NCBI RefSeq assembly: GCF_000730605.1
Contig: NZ_BBIS01000009.1
Location: 1 to 64,000, forward strand
Direction of reading: 5' to 3'
DNA length: 64,000 nt
Source of the DNA: Pseudomonas monteilii NBRC 103158 = DSM 14164
GTDB lineage: Bacteria; Pseudomonadota; Gammaproteobacteria; Pseudomonadales; Pseudomonadaceae
Part shown: in pieces, positions 8,234 through 16,950 of the stretch
How the letters are laid out: every line of letters starts with the position of its first letter
How positions within the stretch are numbered: the first letter of the stretch is position 1
Program-made: the position numbers and the translations under genes
The notes under the pieces: generated by a model
The model's input: the letters and a program-made list of their open reading frames with translations, nothing else
What the model was told of the DNA's origin: nothing
Databases searched by the model: none

Positions 8234-9199
8234 ATGAACACACCCTTTGCCATACCGGATAACCCCGACTCCGCGTGCCAGCCACCGTCAGCGAAAGACT
8301 TCCTGGTTGATCGCACCTTCCGTGCGCTTGCACGCATTGGTGTGGTGCTGGTACTGGCGCTGGTCGTCGCGCTGGTCTACGAAGTGGGCCGCAAGGCACT
8401 GCCAGGCATTGAAAAACACGGTTTTGACGTGCTGTTCGGCAGCGTCTGGGATGTTAATCAAGGCAAGTACGGTATTCTGCCAGCGATCTGGGGCACGCTT
8501 TACAGCGCCTTCATCGCACTGTTGATCGCCGGTTTCTTCGGCGTCAGCATGGCCATTTTCCTCACCCAGGATTTCCTGCCGGCACGGCTGGCTGCCGTGT
8601 TCCGCACCATTGTCGAGTTGCTCGCCGCCATCCCCAGCGTGGTTTATGGCCTGTGGGGCATCTACGTCGTTATCCCGGCCATCCGCCCGTTGACCACCTG
8701 GTTGAACAGCGAGCTGGGCTGGATCCCGTTTTTCGGCACTTCCTTGAGTGGGCCTGGCCTGCTGCCTGCGGCGCTGGTGTTGGCCATCATGATCCTGCCG
8801 ACCATTGCCGCCGTTTCCCAGGATGCGCTTACCAGCGTGCCGATGAAAACCAAGCAGGCGGCCTACGGCATGGGGACTACCCACTGGGAAGCCATCCTCA
8901 AGGTGATGGTGCCATCCGCCGCCACCGGCATTTTCGGTTCGCTGGTGCTGGGCCTGGGCCGTGCCCTGGGTGAAACCATGGCGCTGGCCATGCTGGTCGG
9001 CAACGCCAACACCATTTCCGTGTCCCTGTTCGCCCCGGCCAACACCCTGGCGGCGCTGTTGGCGCTGAACTTCCCGGAAGCCGGCCCGAACGAGGTCGAA
9101 GTACTGATGTACGCCGCACTGGTGCTGATGTTCATCACCCTGCTGGTGAACGTGCTCGGCTCGATGATCATGCTCTACGCCCAGCGGGGTAACAAATAA
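8234..9199 (+). CDS. pstC: Phosphate ABC transporter permease PstC
   Basis: A 321-residue inner-membrane permease with about six helices after a cytoplasmic N-terminus. The family's segments are clear: YGILPAIWGTLYSAFIALLI, the conserved AAIPSVVYGLWG, and the ATPase-contact EAA-type loop (AAYGMGTTHWEAILKVMVPSA). It forms the phosphate channel with PstA. The start at 8234 is the first ATG; the TTG at 8216 has no better signal. Its stop overlaps the pstA start by one base (TAATG), indicating coupled translation. Confidence 0.96.
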   Translation: MNTPFAIPDNPDSACQPPSAKDFLVDRTFRALARIGVVLVLALVVALVYEVGRKALPGIEKHGFDVLFGSVWDVNQGKYGILPAIWGTLYSAFIALLIAGFFGVSMAIFLTQDFLPARLAAVFRTIVELLAAIPSVVYGLWGIYVVIPAIRPLTTWLNSELGWIPFFGTSLSGPGLLPAALVLAIMILPTIAAVSQDALTSVPMKTKQAAYGMGTTHWEAILKVMVPSAATGIFGSLVLGLGRALGETMALAMLVGNANTISVSLFAPANTLAALLALNFPEAGPNEVEVLMYAALVLMFITLLVNVLGSMIMLYAQRGNK

Positions 9200-10092
9200 T
9201 GACTGACCTCAGCACCCCAACAACTGCTTTGCCCAGCCTGCAGCGCAAGCTGGAAGGCCGTGCCCTGCGCAGCCTGATACTGACCACGCTGGCCTGGGTT
9301 GCGGCGCTGGTGGCCAGCGTACCGCTGATTTCCGTGCTTTACATGCTGGTTACCCGCGGCGGTGCACGCCTTAACCTGGAAGTGTTCACCGAGCTGCCGC
9401 CCACCGGCTTCGAGATGGGCGGTGGCTTCGGCAACGCCATGGCCGGTACCTTCGTCATGGTCGGTATCGCCGCAGCCATCGCGGTGCCGGTTGGCATCCT
9501 GGCAGCGGTATTCCTGGCCGAGCTCGGGCCGGACAGCAAGCTGGCCAACGCCGCGCGCTTTGCCGCCAAAATGCTCACCGGCCTGCCGTCGATCCTGGCC
9601 GGTGTATTCGCCTACGCCCTGGTGGTGATGACCACCGGTACCTATTCGGCGCCGGCAGGTGGCGTGGCACTGGCGGTACTGATGCTGCCGATCGTGGTGC
9701 TGACCGCCGAAGAGTCGATGAAGATGGTGCCCAAGATCATGAAAGATGCGGCCTACGGCATGGGTTGCACCCGTGCACAGGTGATCTGGAAGATCGTCTT
9801 GCCCACCGGCCTGCCTGCCATCCTGACCGGCGTCATGCTGGCCGTGGCCCGCGCCGCTGGCGAAACCGCGCCACTGCTGTTCACCGCGCTGTTCAGCAAC
9901 TACTGGATTTATCACGACGGCAGCCTGGCGGTCATGAACCCCACGGCCTCGCTGGCCGTACTGATTTACAACTTCTCCGGCATGCCGTTCGACAACCAGC
10001 TGGAGCTCGCCTGGGCGGCCTCGCTGGTACTGGTGATGATCGTGCTGGTAATCAACATTCTTAGCCGTGTTTTCGGCAAGCCCAAGTATTGA
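9199..10092 (+). CDS. pstA: Phosphate ABC transporter permease PstA
   Basis: A 297-residue inner-membrane permease pairing with PstC. Visible signatures include GNAMAGTFVMVGIAAAIAVP, the conserved TGLPSILAGVFAY segment, and the coupling loop AAYGMGCTRAQVIWKIVLP. Six hydrophobic segments are evident. It is translationally coupled to pstC and followed after 18 bp by pstB, so the operon order is pstS-pstC-pstA-pstB. Confidence 0.96.
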   Translation: MTDLSTPTTALPSLQRKLEGRALRSLILTTLAWVAALVASVPLISVLYMLVTRGGARLNLEVFTELPPTGFEMGGGFGNAMAGTFVMVGIAAAIAVPVGILAAVFLAELGPDSKLANAARFAAKMLTGLPSILAGVFAYALVVMTTGTYSAPAGGVALAVLMLPIVVLTAEESMKMVPKIMKDAAYGMGCTRAQVIWKIVLPTGLPAILTGVMLAVARAAGETAPLLFTALFSNYWIYHDGSLAVMNPTASLAVLIYNFSGMPFDNQLELAWAASLVLVMIVLVINILSRVFGKPKY

Positions 10093-10110
10093 GAAAGGGA
10101 GCATCCAAAC

Positions 10111-10929
10111 TTGAACGTATCCACTGCGCAAAAGGCCGCTCCCGTGGTCAACGAAACCCCCATCGTCATGGACTGCAAGCTGGACAAGATCTTCTACGGC
10201 AACTTCATGGCCGTACGCGACAGCCATGTGCCGATCCGCAAGAACGAGATCACCGGCTTCATTGGGCCATCCGGCTGCGGCAAGAGTACCGTGCTGCGTA
10301 GCCTCAACCGCATGAACGACCTGGTAAAGGGCTTCCGCTTCGAAGGGCATGTGCACTTCCTGGGCCAGGATGTCTACGGCAAGGGCGTCGACCCGGTAGT
10401 CGTGCGCCGCTACATCGGCATGGTGTTCCAGCAGCCCAACCCGTTCTCGATGAGCATTTTTGACAACGTCGCGTTCGGCCTGCGCCTGAACCGCTACAAG
10501 GGCGACCTGGGTGACCGCGTGAAGCACGCCCTGCAAGGCGCCGCCCTGTGGGACGAAGTAAAGGACAAGCTCAAGGTCAGCGGCCTGTCCCTGTCCGGCG
10601 GCCAGCAGCAGCGCCTGTGCATCGCGCGCGCCATCGCCACCGAACCGGAGGTGCTGCTGCTGGACGAGCCGTGCTCGGCACTCGACCCGATCGCTACCCG
10701 CCGCGTGGAAGAGCTGATGGTCGAACTGAAGAAGGACTACACCATCGCGCTGGTAACCCACAACATGCAGCAGGCGATTCGTGTCGCCGACACCACCGCG
10801 TTCTTCTCGGTCGATATCTCCCAGGGTACCCGTACCGGTTACCTGGTCGAGATGGGCCCGACCACGCAGATTTTCCAGAACCCGCGTGAACAACTGACTG
10901 CCGACTACATCAGCGGCAAGTTCAGCTGA
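10111..10929 (+). CDS. pstB: Phosphate ABC transporter ATPase PstB
   Basis: A 272-residue cytoplasmic ATPase that powers phosphate import. Walker A is GPSGCGKST, the signature is [16 protein letters not shown], and Walker B is [14 protein letters not shown], with the Q-loop in MVFQQPNPF and the switch histidine in LVTHNMQQA. Translation appears to start at a TTG (10111) behind AAAGGGAG; no ATG in frame fits the conserved N-terminus. No phoU follows, unlike the main pst-phoU operons of pseudomonads, which suggests a second, dedicated phosphate system. Confidence 0.96.
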   Translation: MNVSTAQKAAPVVNETPIVMDCKLDKIFYGNFMAVRDSHVPIRKNEITGFIGPSGCGKSTVLRSLNRMNDLVKGFRFEGHVHFLGQDVYGKGVDPVVVRRYIGMVFQQPNPFSMSIFDNVAFGLRLNRYKGDLGDRVKHALQGAALWDEVKDKLKVSGLSLSGGQQQRLCIARAIATEPEVLLLDEPCSALDPIATRRVEELMVELKKDYTIALVTHNMQQAIRVADTTAFFSVDISQGTRTGYLVEMGPTTQIFQNPREQLTADYISGKFS

Positions 10930-10943
10930 TCACTTTTCAAGGT

Positions 10944-10982
10944 GGCCGGGCGTTGCAGCCAGGAAGGGTGCAACGCCCGGCC
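10944..10982 (+). terminator. Strong hairpin after pstB
   Basis: GGCCGGGCGTTGCA, an 11-base loop, and TGCAACGCCCGGCC form a perfect 14-bp stem 15 bp after pstB. There is no T-run, so it may slow transcription or stabilise the pst mRNA 3' end rather than stop all read-through into the next gene. Confidence 0.6.
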
Positions 10983-11019
10983 GCGTTACCTTCCGTTAAA
11001 GTGTTACCCGGGATTTCCA

Positions 11020-11718
11020 ATGCCAGCGATGCGTCGTCTTGATCTGTCAGCGGTAGAGCGCGCACTGCGCGAGGTGCAAGGCCGCTTTGCCGAACTCAGC
11101 CAGCATTTCACCGAACCGAGGGACCCGTTCACCGACGAGGTGCTGCTGAATGTGCTTGAAGGCTATGCCCTGATTGACGACTATGTCGCTCGCGGTATCG
11201 ACCTGTTCGACCTGCAACAGCTGAACCTGATGCTGGAAATCAATGCCACCGTGCTGTGCGGCAGCGACCCGGCCCGCCGCCTGGAGTTCGCCCCCCACCT
11301 GGCTGCAACCGAGGCGCACTTTTTCAACAACGTCGAAGGTGGCATCAAGGATTTGTACAACTGGTACTGCGCGTACCGCAGCGATTCGGTCTGGAAGCGG
11401 GCTGCCGGTGTGTATGTACGTATCCTCAGCAAGCCGCAGCTGTTCATCGAAGGCAACAACCGCACGGGCTCGCTCATTGTCAGCTATTTGCTGATGCGTG
11501 CCGGGCTGCCGCCATTCGTGCTGTCGCTGGATAACGCCGAGGGTTACTTCAACCCGTCCTCGGTCATTCGCAACTCCGCCAAACACGGTGTCAAGGCTTT
11601 GTACGAACTACCCAAAATCAAGAAAAAGTACGCCGCTTTCCTTGAAGCGAAGGCGCCTGAGCTCGGCAAATTCTTCCTGAGCGGTACGTCCGTGCATGCC
11701 TGCGAGAGGAGCCGCTGA
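11020..11718 (+). CDS. Fic-like protein with degenerate active site
   Basis: A 232-residue soluble protein. Residues 140-151 read Q-L-F-I-E-G-N-N-R-T-G-S. This aligns with the Fic motif H-P-F-x-D/E-G-N-G-R-x-x-R but has Gln for the catalytic His, Asn for the second Gly and Ser for the last Arg. The helical surroundings (INATVLC near 76, YVRILSKP before the motif, SYLLMRAGLPP after it) are consistent with a Fic core. Canonical AMP-transfer is therefore doubtful; a pseudo-enzyme or altered chemistry is inferred. Its stop overlaps the start of the HAD gene (TGATG), so the two are probably made together. The pst operon is directly upstream on the same strand. Confidence 0.6.
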   Translation: MPAMRRLDLSAVERALREVQGRFAELSQHFTEPRDPFTDEVLLNVLEGYALIDDYVARGIDLFDLQQLNLMLEINATVLCGSDPARRLEFAPHLAATEAHFFNNVEGGIKDLYNWYCAYRSDSVWKRAAGVYVRILSKPQLFIEGNNRTGSLIVSYLLMRAGLPPFVLSLDNAEGYFNPSSVIRNSAKHGVKALYELPKIKKKYAAFLEAKAPELGKFFLSGTSVHACERSR

Positions 11719-12317
11719 TGCTTCGTTCGTCCATGCTCCAGCGCGGGCGCCAAGCCATCGAGCGCAAGCTCAAACGTGGCCAGGTACGCATTTCCTTCGA
11801 TATCGACGACACGCTCGCCTGCCTGCCTGAGCACGCTGACGCCGAGGACAGCAAGCTGCCGGGCTTCGTGCACCGCTGGTTGGGCGAACCCCTGCGCAGT
11901 GGCACGCGTTCGCTGATCCGCGACCTGCGCCGCCAGGGTTGCAGCATCTGGATCTATACCTCCTCGGGGCGCACCCCGGCCTACATTCGCCGCTGGCTGA
12001 TGCTGTATGGCATCCATGTCGATGGCGTGGTCAACAGCGACCGGCACCAACACATCCTGGCCCAGAAAGGCCTGGAGAATTCCCCCTCGAAGTTACCCTC
12101 GGCGTTCGATATCGACCTGCATGTCGATGACTCCGAAGGTGTGCGGCTGGAAGGTGTCGACCATGGTTTTCGTGTGGTGGTGGTGTGCCCGAAGGATGAG
12201 CACTGGGCCCAGAAGGTGAAGGACGCGGTCGTCGATGTGCAGGCACGGCTGGCCTGGCAGCAACCGCACCGCTACCAAATGCCACTGCGCCAGCGTTCGC
12301 AGGCGCTTGCTTCCTGA
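11718..12317 (+). CDS. HAD-superfamily phosphatase-like protein
   Basis: A 199-residue soluble protein with HAD motif I as SFDIDDTLAC (nucleophile D and D+2 present). Motif II is in IWIYTSSGRTPAYIRRW, and an acidic motif IV-like segment is DIDLHVDDSEGV. The cap is small. HAD proteins of this size usually hydrolyse phosphate esters; the substrate is unknown. It is coupled to the Fic-like gene by a one-base stop/start overlap, and the pair lies behind pstSCAB, so a role in phosphate economy or in reversing a nucleotide-type modification is inference only. Confidence 0.75.
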   Translation: MLRSSMLQRGRQAIERKLKRGQVRISFDIDDTLACLPEHADAEDSKLPGFVHRWLGEPLRSGTRSLIRDLRRQGCSIWIYTSSGRTPAYIRRWLMLYGIHVDGVVNSDRHQHILAQKGLENSPSKLPSAFDIDLHVDDSEGVRLEGVDHGFRVVVVCPKDEHWAQKVKDAVVDVQARLAWQQPHRYQMPLRQRSQALAS

Positions 12318-12329
12318 GCACACGTTAAT

Positions 12330-12348
12330 GGGGCCGCAAAGCGGCCCC
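12330..12348 (+). terminator. Hairpin after the HAD gene
   Basis: GGGGCCGC-AAA-GCGGCCCC, an 8-bp perfect stem 12 bp after the stop, followed by a weak T-containing stretch. The same hairpin recurs after the porin at 13751, suggesting a shared terminator type. Confidence 0.6.
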
Positions 12349-12556
12349 AGTTCGTTCAGCCGTACTGATACCAGCCGGTTATTCTTGCGTACACCGTAAG
12401 TCTTGCATCCCGGTCCCATCAGGTTGCGCTTCCAAATCATCACGCCTCACGAGCCGATCTAAAGCATCCACCACCCCGCCCCAAAGCAGCGTATCTGGCA
12501 ATTTGCCCTGTTCTGATAATCGCCTCCGACATCCAGTCCCCTGTTTGGAGCGCGCC

Positions 12557-13744
12557 ATGTACAACAACAATAAGCACCTGCCGCCTCGTTTCCTCGCCGC
12601 CGCCATCGCCAGCTTTTCTGCCCTGGGCCTGAGTGGCGTCGCCGAAGCCGAGATCATGCTGTACGACAAAGACCAGACCACCTTTTCCACCGACGGCTAC
12701 ATCAATGCCTTCTACGTCAATAGCAAGGTCGACCGCGAAGGCGAGCAGTTCGATCGCCGCCAGTCGCGGGTGAAAATGGGCTTCTTGCCCAACTACCTGG
12801 GCTTCAACATGGGCAAGCAGGTGGATGACCTGAAGCTCGGCGCACGTGCCTCGTTCTGGGTCACCATCAACGACAGTGAAACCAACGGCACCGACACCGC
12901 CATCGACGTGCGCCAGTTCTACGGCACCGTGGCCAATCCCGAATGGGGCGAGGTGCTGATCGGCAAGGACTTCGGGCTGTTCGCCCGTTCCAACATCCTG
13001 CTCGACGAACTGCTGGCCGGCTACGGCCAGGTCAGTGACACCTTGGGGCTGGTGGACGGCGGCGGGGTGTCGTTCGGCAACATCGGCAGTGGCTACCCGT
13101 ACCCGTTCCCCACCTCGCAGATCACCTACCGCACCCCGGTAATGGACGGCCTGCGCGTGGCGGTAGGCATCATGGACCCGGTGGACACCAACGACAGCAG
13201 CCCGACCGGCAAGGCCTACCAGGAAAACCCGCGTACCGAGAGCGAGATTACCTACCAGTTCGACCTGGGCGGGGCGCAGATCTACAGCTGGGTCAACGGC
13301 AGTTACCAGACCTCCGACAACACCGACTCGACGGTGGAGACGATCACGTCCAAAGGTGTTGGCTATGGCGTGCAGGCGAAGATGGGCGGGCTGTCGCTGA
13401 CCGGCTCGGGGTTCCAGGCCAAGGGTATCAACCCGTTCTTTACCAACAATGCCGGCGAACCGGTCTTGCGTAACGTCGACAGTGACGGCTACCTGTTGCA
13501 GGGTTCGTACAAAGTCGGCAAGAACCGCATTGCCTTGTCGTATGGCAAGACCAAGGACGACGGCAACGGTGCGGTGGGCAGCGGGGCGGACTACGAGACC
13601 CGTGGCGTGGCACTGTTCCATGACGTCAACGACAACCTGAAGCTGGTGGCCGAGTACAACCAGTTTTCCATCGATGGGCATGACACCAGTGCGCAGAACG
13701 AAGACACCGATACCTTTGCAGTGGGTGCGGTGTTGACCTGGTAG
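12557..13744 (+). CDS. Outer-membrane porin (Gram-negative porin family)
   Basis: A 395-residue secreted beta-barrel protein. The start at 12557 gives a signal peptide of about 31 residues (ALGLSGVAEA-EIMLYDK). The mature part has alternating amphipathic strands, a diagnostic porin opening (TTFSTDGYINAFYVNS), the constriction-loop area (LIGKDFGLFARSNILLDELL) and a terminal strand DTFAVGAVLTW. The last residue is tryptophan, not the usual phenylalanine. It lies just outside the PQQ-oxidation block and may admit its substrates, but the preceding pst genes also make an anion role possible. Hairpins on both sides make it monocistronic. Confidence 0.85.
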   Translation: MYNNNKHLPPRFLAAAIASFSALGLSGVAEAEIMLYDKDQTTFSTDGYINAFYVNSKVDREGEQFDRRQSRVKMGFLPNYLGFNMGKQVDDLKLGARASFWVTINDSETNGTDTAIDVRQFYGTVANPEWGEVLIGKDFGLFARSNILLDELLAGYGQVSDTLGLVDGGGVSFGNIGSGYPYPFPTSQITYRTPVMDGLRVAVGIMDPVDTNDSSPTGKAYQENPRTESEITYQFDLGGAQIYSWVNGSYQTSDNTDSTVETITSKGVGYGVQAKMGGLSLTGSGFQAKGINPFFTNNAGEPVLRNVDSDGYLLQGSYKVGKNRIALSYGKTKDDGNGAVGSGADYETRGVALFHDVNDNLKLVAEYNQFSIDGHDTSAQNEDTDTFAVGAVLTW

Positions 13745-13750
13745 GCACCC

Positions 13751-13769
13751 GGGGCCGCAAAGCGGCCCC
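13751..13769 (+). terminator. Hairpin after the porin gene
   Basis: GGGGCCGC-AAA-GCGGCCCC begins 7 bp past the porin stop; it is identical in sequence to the hairpin at 12330. Likely factor-independent or partial terminator. Confidence 0.6.
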
Positions 13770-13802
13770 AACATTTACGCCCATGGAACCGCCCACCCGC
13801 TA

Positions 13803-13819
13803 CCCAAGTAGCATTCGTC
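13803..13819 (+). promoter_or_regulatory. Ped-block motif upstream of FIST gene
   Basis: CCCAAGTAGCATTCGTC matches the recurring CCAAAGTAGCATTCGGC element at 15 of 17 positions. It ends 56 bp before the FIST start. The upstream half (CTACTACCAA) seen at other sites is poorly kept here. Confidence 0.5.
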
Positions 13820-13874
13820 CCCCGCAAACACCTTCGTACACTGACCCCTCAGCCACCCCGCGCCGGAGACCCCA

Positions 13875-15038
13875 ATGCAGCAGGCTCAAAACGACGGTGT
13901 GGTCAGCGCCATGTCCCAGGCCACCGACGCCCGGTTGGCCGCCCAGGACCTGGCGCGGCAATTGCTGCACCCGCACCTGGGTTTCGTGCTGTTCTTCTGT
14001 TCCGCCGAATACGACTTGCAGGCCTTGGGCGAGGCCCTGGAGCAAGGTTTCGGCGGCATCCGCCTGGTCGGCTGCACCAGCGCCGGCGAAATCACGCCGC
14101 AGGGCTACGGCCGTAATTGCGTCACAGCCGTAGGCTTTGATCACCGGCACTTTTCTATCGCCACTGCGCTGATCGATGAAATGGAGCGCTTCAGCCTGAT
14201 CGACGCCCAGCAGATGGTCGAGCGCCTGGTCGGCACCTGCCGCAGCAATACGTTAGCCCCCATCAAGGGCCACAGCTTTGCCCTGACCTTGCTCGACGGC
14301 CTGTCCAGCCGCGAGGAAATGGTGCTTGCCGCGCTCAGCGCGGCGTTAGGTGACATTCCGCACTTCGGGGGCTCTGCCGGTGACGACAACTACCTGACAC
14401 GCACCCATGTGTACTACGGCGGCGCCTTTCACAACGGGGCGGCTGTGGTGGTGCTGGTCAACACCTGGCTCGATTTTGAAGTGTTCACCACGCACCACAT
14501 TTTGCCGCGTCAGGAAAAACTGGTCGTAACCGGCGCTGATAGCGCCCAGCGCCGGGTCTTTGAACTGAATGCCGAGCCCGCAGCCGAAGAATACGCCCGC
14601 CACATCGGCGTACCAGTGGCTGCGCTCGACCATCGGGTGTTCGCCGCCCACCCGCTGGCTGTACGTATGCACGACCAGTACTACGTGCGAGCGATCCAGC
14701 AGGTGCACCAGGACCTGAGCCTGAGTTTTTACTGTGCAGTGGAAAACGGCATCGTGCTTACGGCCATGACCCCGGGCCCGCTGTTGCCTAACCTGCACCA
14801 GCTGTTCGACGGCCTGCGCCAGCGCCTCGGGCCGCTGTTGCTGACCATTGGTTGTGATTGCTTCCTGCGGCGGCTGGAACTGGAGGCCCGGCATGGCCTG
14901 GAACCGGTCGGCGCGTTTCTGCGTGAGCAGCGGGTGATCGGCTTCAACACCTACGGAGAACAGTTCAATGGCATGCACATCAACCAGACCTTCACCGGGG
15001 TCGCCATTGCCCGCAACCGGCCTCCTGTCGGGCGCTGA
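13875..15038 (+). CDS. FIST-domain sensory protein
   Basis: A 387-residue soluble protein composed of FIST_N (about residues 30-215) and FIST_C (about 225-370). Telling segments are GFGGIRLVGCTSAGEITPQGY, the glycine-rich GGSAGDDNYL, and the C-terminal GFNTYGEQFNGMHINQTFTG, which is typical of FIST_C. FIST domains are thought to sense small ligands and pair with kinases or cyclases. The gene overlaps the next one, a hybrid kinase, by 71 bp, so it is probably that kinase's input partner. A similar FIST-kinase pair is known beside the ethanol-oxidation regulators of P. aeruginosa. Confidence 0.85.
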   Translation: MQQAQNDGVVSAMSQATDARLAAQDLARQLLHPHLGFVLFFCSAEYDLQALGEALEQGFGGIRLVGCTSAGEITPQGYGRNCVTAVGFDHRHFSIATALIDEMERFSLIDAQQMVERLVGTCRSNTLAPIKGHSFALTLLDGLSSREEMVLAALSAALGDIPHFGGSAGDDNYLTRTHVYYGGAFHNGAAVVVLVNTWLDFEVFTTHHILPRQEKLVVTGADSAQRRVFELNAEPAAEEYARHIGVPVAALDHRVFAAHPLAVRMHDQYYVRAIQQVHQDLSLSFYCAVENGIVLTAMTPGPLLPNLHQLFDGLRQRLGPLLLTIGCDCFLRRLELEARHGLEPVGAFLREQRVIGFNTYGEQFNGMHINQTFTGVAIARNRPPVGR

Positions 15039-16905
15039 GCTGCAGGCCGAGGTCACCCGGCTGCAGCACGAAAACCACAAGCTGCAGCGGATCAACGGTG
15101 CGTTGATCGAACGCATCGAGTCTGGAGTAACGCGGGGCAACGACCCCTATGCGGCGTTCCAGCACTCGGTGGTGCTGGCCGAGCAGGTGCGTGAACGCAC
15201 CGATGCCCTGAACCAGGCCATGGCCGAGCTCAAGGCCGTCAACCGCCTGCTCAGCGAGGCCCGACAGCGGGCCGAGACCGCCCATCAGCACCAGATTCGC
15301 CTGATTACCGATAATGTTCCGGCGCTGATCGCTTACCTGAACGCCGATCTGGTCTACGAGTTCACCAACAAGGTGTATGAAGAATGGTATTGCTGGCCCC
15401 ACGGCGTAATGCTTGGCCAGAGCCTGCGCGAGGCCCACAGCGAACAGCATTACCAGCGCCTGGAAGCCTATGTGGCGCGGGCGTTGGCGGGGGAGAGCGT
15501 CACCTTCGAATTTGCCGAAACCAATATCAATGGCCAGGAACGCTACATGCTGCGCTCCTACGTGCCGAACCGCCTGGCCAGCGGCGAGGTGGTGGGCATC
15601 TTCGTGTTGATCCGCGACATTACCGAGCGGCGCAACACTGCCCAGGCGCTGCACCAGGCCTATCAGCACCTGGAGCAGCGGGTGCGCGAACGCACCGCCG
15701 AACTGACCAGCCTCAACGACCAGTTGCTGCGTGAAATCGAAGAGCGAAGCCAAGCCGAGGCTCGCCTGCGCGAGGCCAAGCGCGAGGCCGAACAGGCCAA
15801 CTTGTCGAAAACCAAGTTCCTCGCAGCGGTCAGCCACGACCTGCTGCAACCGCTGAACGCGGCGCGGCTGTTCACCAGCGCATTGCTGGAGCGCCGCGAC
15901 CCGCAAGACAGTGCCCACCTGGTACGTAACGTCAGCAACTCGCTGGAAGATGTGGAGAACCTGCTCGGCACCCTGGTGGACATTTCCAAGCTCGATGCCG
16001 GGGTGATCAAAGCCGATGTCGCCCCGTTTGCCCTGCGCGAACTGATGGACAACCTTGCTGCCGAATACGCACAGGTGGCGCGCAGTGAAGGCCTTGAACT
16101 GCATTTCGTGGGCTGTTCGGCGGTGGTGCGCAGTGACATCCAGCTGCTGGCGCGGATCCTGCGTAACCTGCTCAGCAATGCCATTCGCTACACCCGCAGC
16201 GGGCGTGTGGTGCTGGGCTGCCGGCGCCTGCGTGGCGGCCTGCGGATCGAAGTGTGGGACAGTGGCATCGGCATTGCCGAAGAGCACCTGGACGACATGT
16301 TCCAGGAGTTCAAGCGCGGTGATGTGCAGCGTCCGGACCAGGACCGCGGGTTAGGCCTGGGCCTGGCGATTGTAGAAAAGATCGCCGGCATCCTTGGGCA
16401 TCGGATACGGGTACGTTCATGGCTTGGCAAAGGCTCGGTGTTCGCCGTCGAAGTGCCACTGAGCACCACTGCGCCCAAAACCCAGCCGAGCCAGGTGGTC
16501 AGCGAGCCAATGCTCGAACGCCTGCGCGGGGCGCGGGTGTGGGTGCTGGATAACGACGCGGCGATTTGCGCCGGCATGCGCACCTTGCTGGAGGGGTGGG
16601 GCTGCCGGGTGGTCACGGCGCTGTCGGAGGAAGACCTGGCACGCCAGGTGGACAACTACCATGCCGAAGCCGACCTGCTGATAGCCGATTACCATCTGGA
16701 CAACGACTGCAACGGTGTCGACGCCGTGGCGCGGATCAATGCCCGGCGTACCCAGCCGTTACCGGCGCTGATGATTACCGCGAACTACAGCAACGACCTC
16801 AAGCAGCAGATTCGCGAGCTGGGCCACACCCTGATGCACAAGCCGGTGCGGCCGATGAAGCTCAAGACGGCGATGAGTCACCTGCTGGCCGGCAGCATGA
16901 CATAG
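14968..16905 (+). CDS. Hybrid sensor histidine kinase, ErcS'/NahK-like
   Basis: A 645-residue cytoplasmic kinase with no membrane helix. In order: N-terminal coiled coil (about 23-110), PAS domain (about 112-220), second coiled coil, HisKA with His290 in AVSHDLLQPLNAARLF, and an ATPase domain with NLLSNAIRYT and GLGLGLAIVEKI. It ends with a receiver domain whose phospho-acceptor is in LLIADYHLD and whose lysine is in MHKPVRP. The architecture and neighbours match ErcS' of the ethanol-oxidation network. The ATG at 14968 lies inside the FIST gene. It probably signals, directly or by relay, to the AgmR-type regulator encoded convergently. Confidence 0.9.
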   Translation: MACTSTRPSPGSPLPATGLLSGAELQAEVTRLQHENHKLQRINGALIERIESGVTRGNDPYAAFQHSVVLAEQVRERTDALNQAMAELKAVNRLLSEARQRAETAHQHQIRLITDNVPALIAYLNADLVYEFTNKVYEEWYCWPHGVMLGQSLREAHSEQHYQRLEAYVARALAGESVTFEFAETNINGQERYMLRSYVPNRLASGEVVGIFVLIRDITERRNTAQALHQAYQHLEQRVRERTAELTSLNDQLLREIEERSQAEARLREAKREAEQANLSKTKFLAAVSHDLLQPLNAARLFTSALLERRDPQDSAHLVRNVSNSLEDVENLLGTLVDISKLDAGVIKADVAPFALRELMDNLAAEYAQVARSEGLELHFVGCSAVVRSDIQLLARILRNLLSNAIRYTRSGRVVLGCRRLRGGLRIEVWDSGIGIAEEHLDDMFQEFKRGDVQRPDQDRGLGLGLAIVEKIAGILGHRIRVRSWLGKGSVFAVEVPLSTTAPKTQPSQVVSEPMLERLRGARVWVLDNDAAICAGMRTLLEGWGCRVVTALSEEDLARQVDNYHAEADLLIADYHLDNDCNGVDAVARINARRTQPLPALMITANYSNDLKQQIRELGHTLMHKPVRPMKLKTAMSHLLAGSMT

Positions 16906-16908
16906 CCG

Positions 16909-16944
16909 CTGGCCTCTTCGCGGGCTCGCCCGCGAAGAGGCCAG
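16909..16944. terminator. REP-type hairpin between convergent genes
   Basis: CTGGCCTCTTCGCGGGC-TC-GCCCGCGAAGAGGCCAG is a perfect 17-bp stem with a 2-base loop. It lies 4 bp past the kinase stop and just before the agmR stop. It belongs to the P. putida REP palindrome family and probably acts as a bidirectional terminator or RNA-end protector. Confidence 0.7.
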
Positions 16945-16950
16945 AACAGG

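Noticed and set aside
9175..10893. A 572-codon open frame on the minus strand opposite pstA and pstB
   Set aside because: It is His/Gln/Gly-rich with no recognisable domain, and lies fully antisense to pstA and pstB, which have clear family motifs. High G+C makes such shadow frames common.
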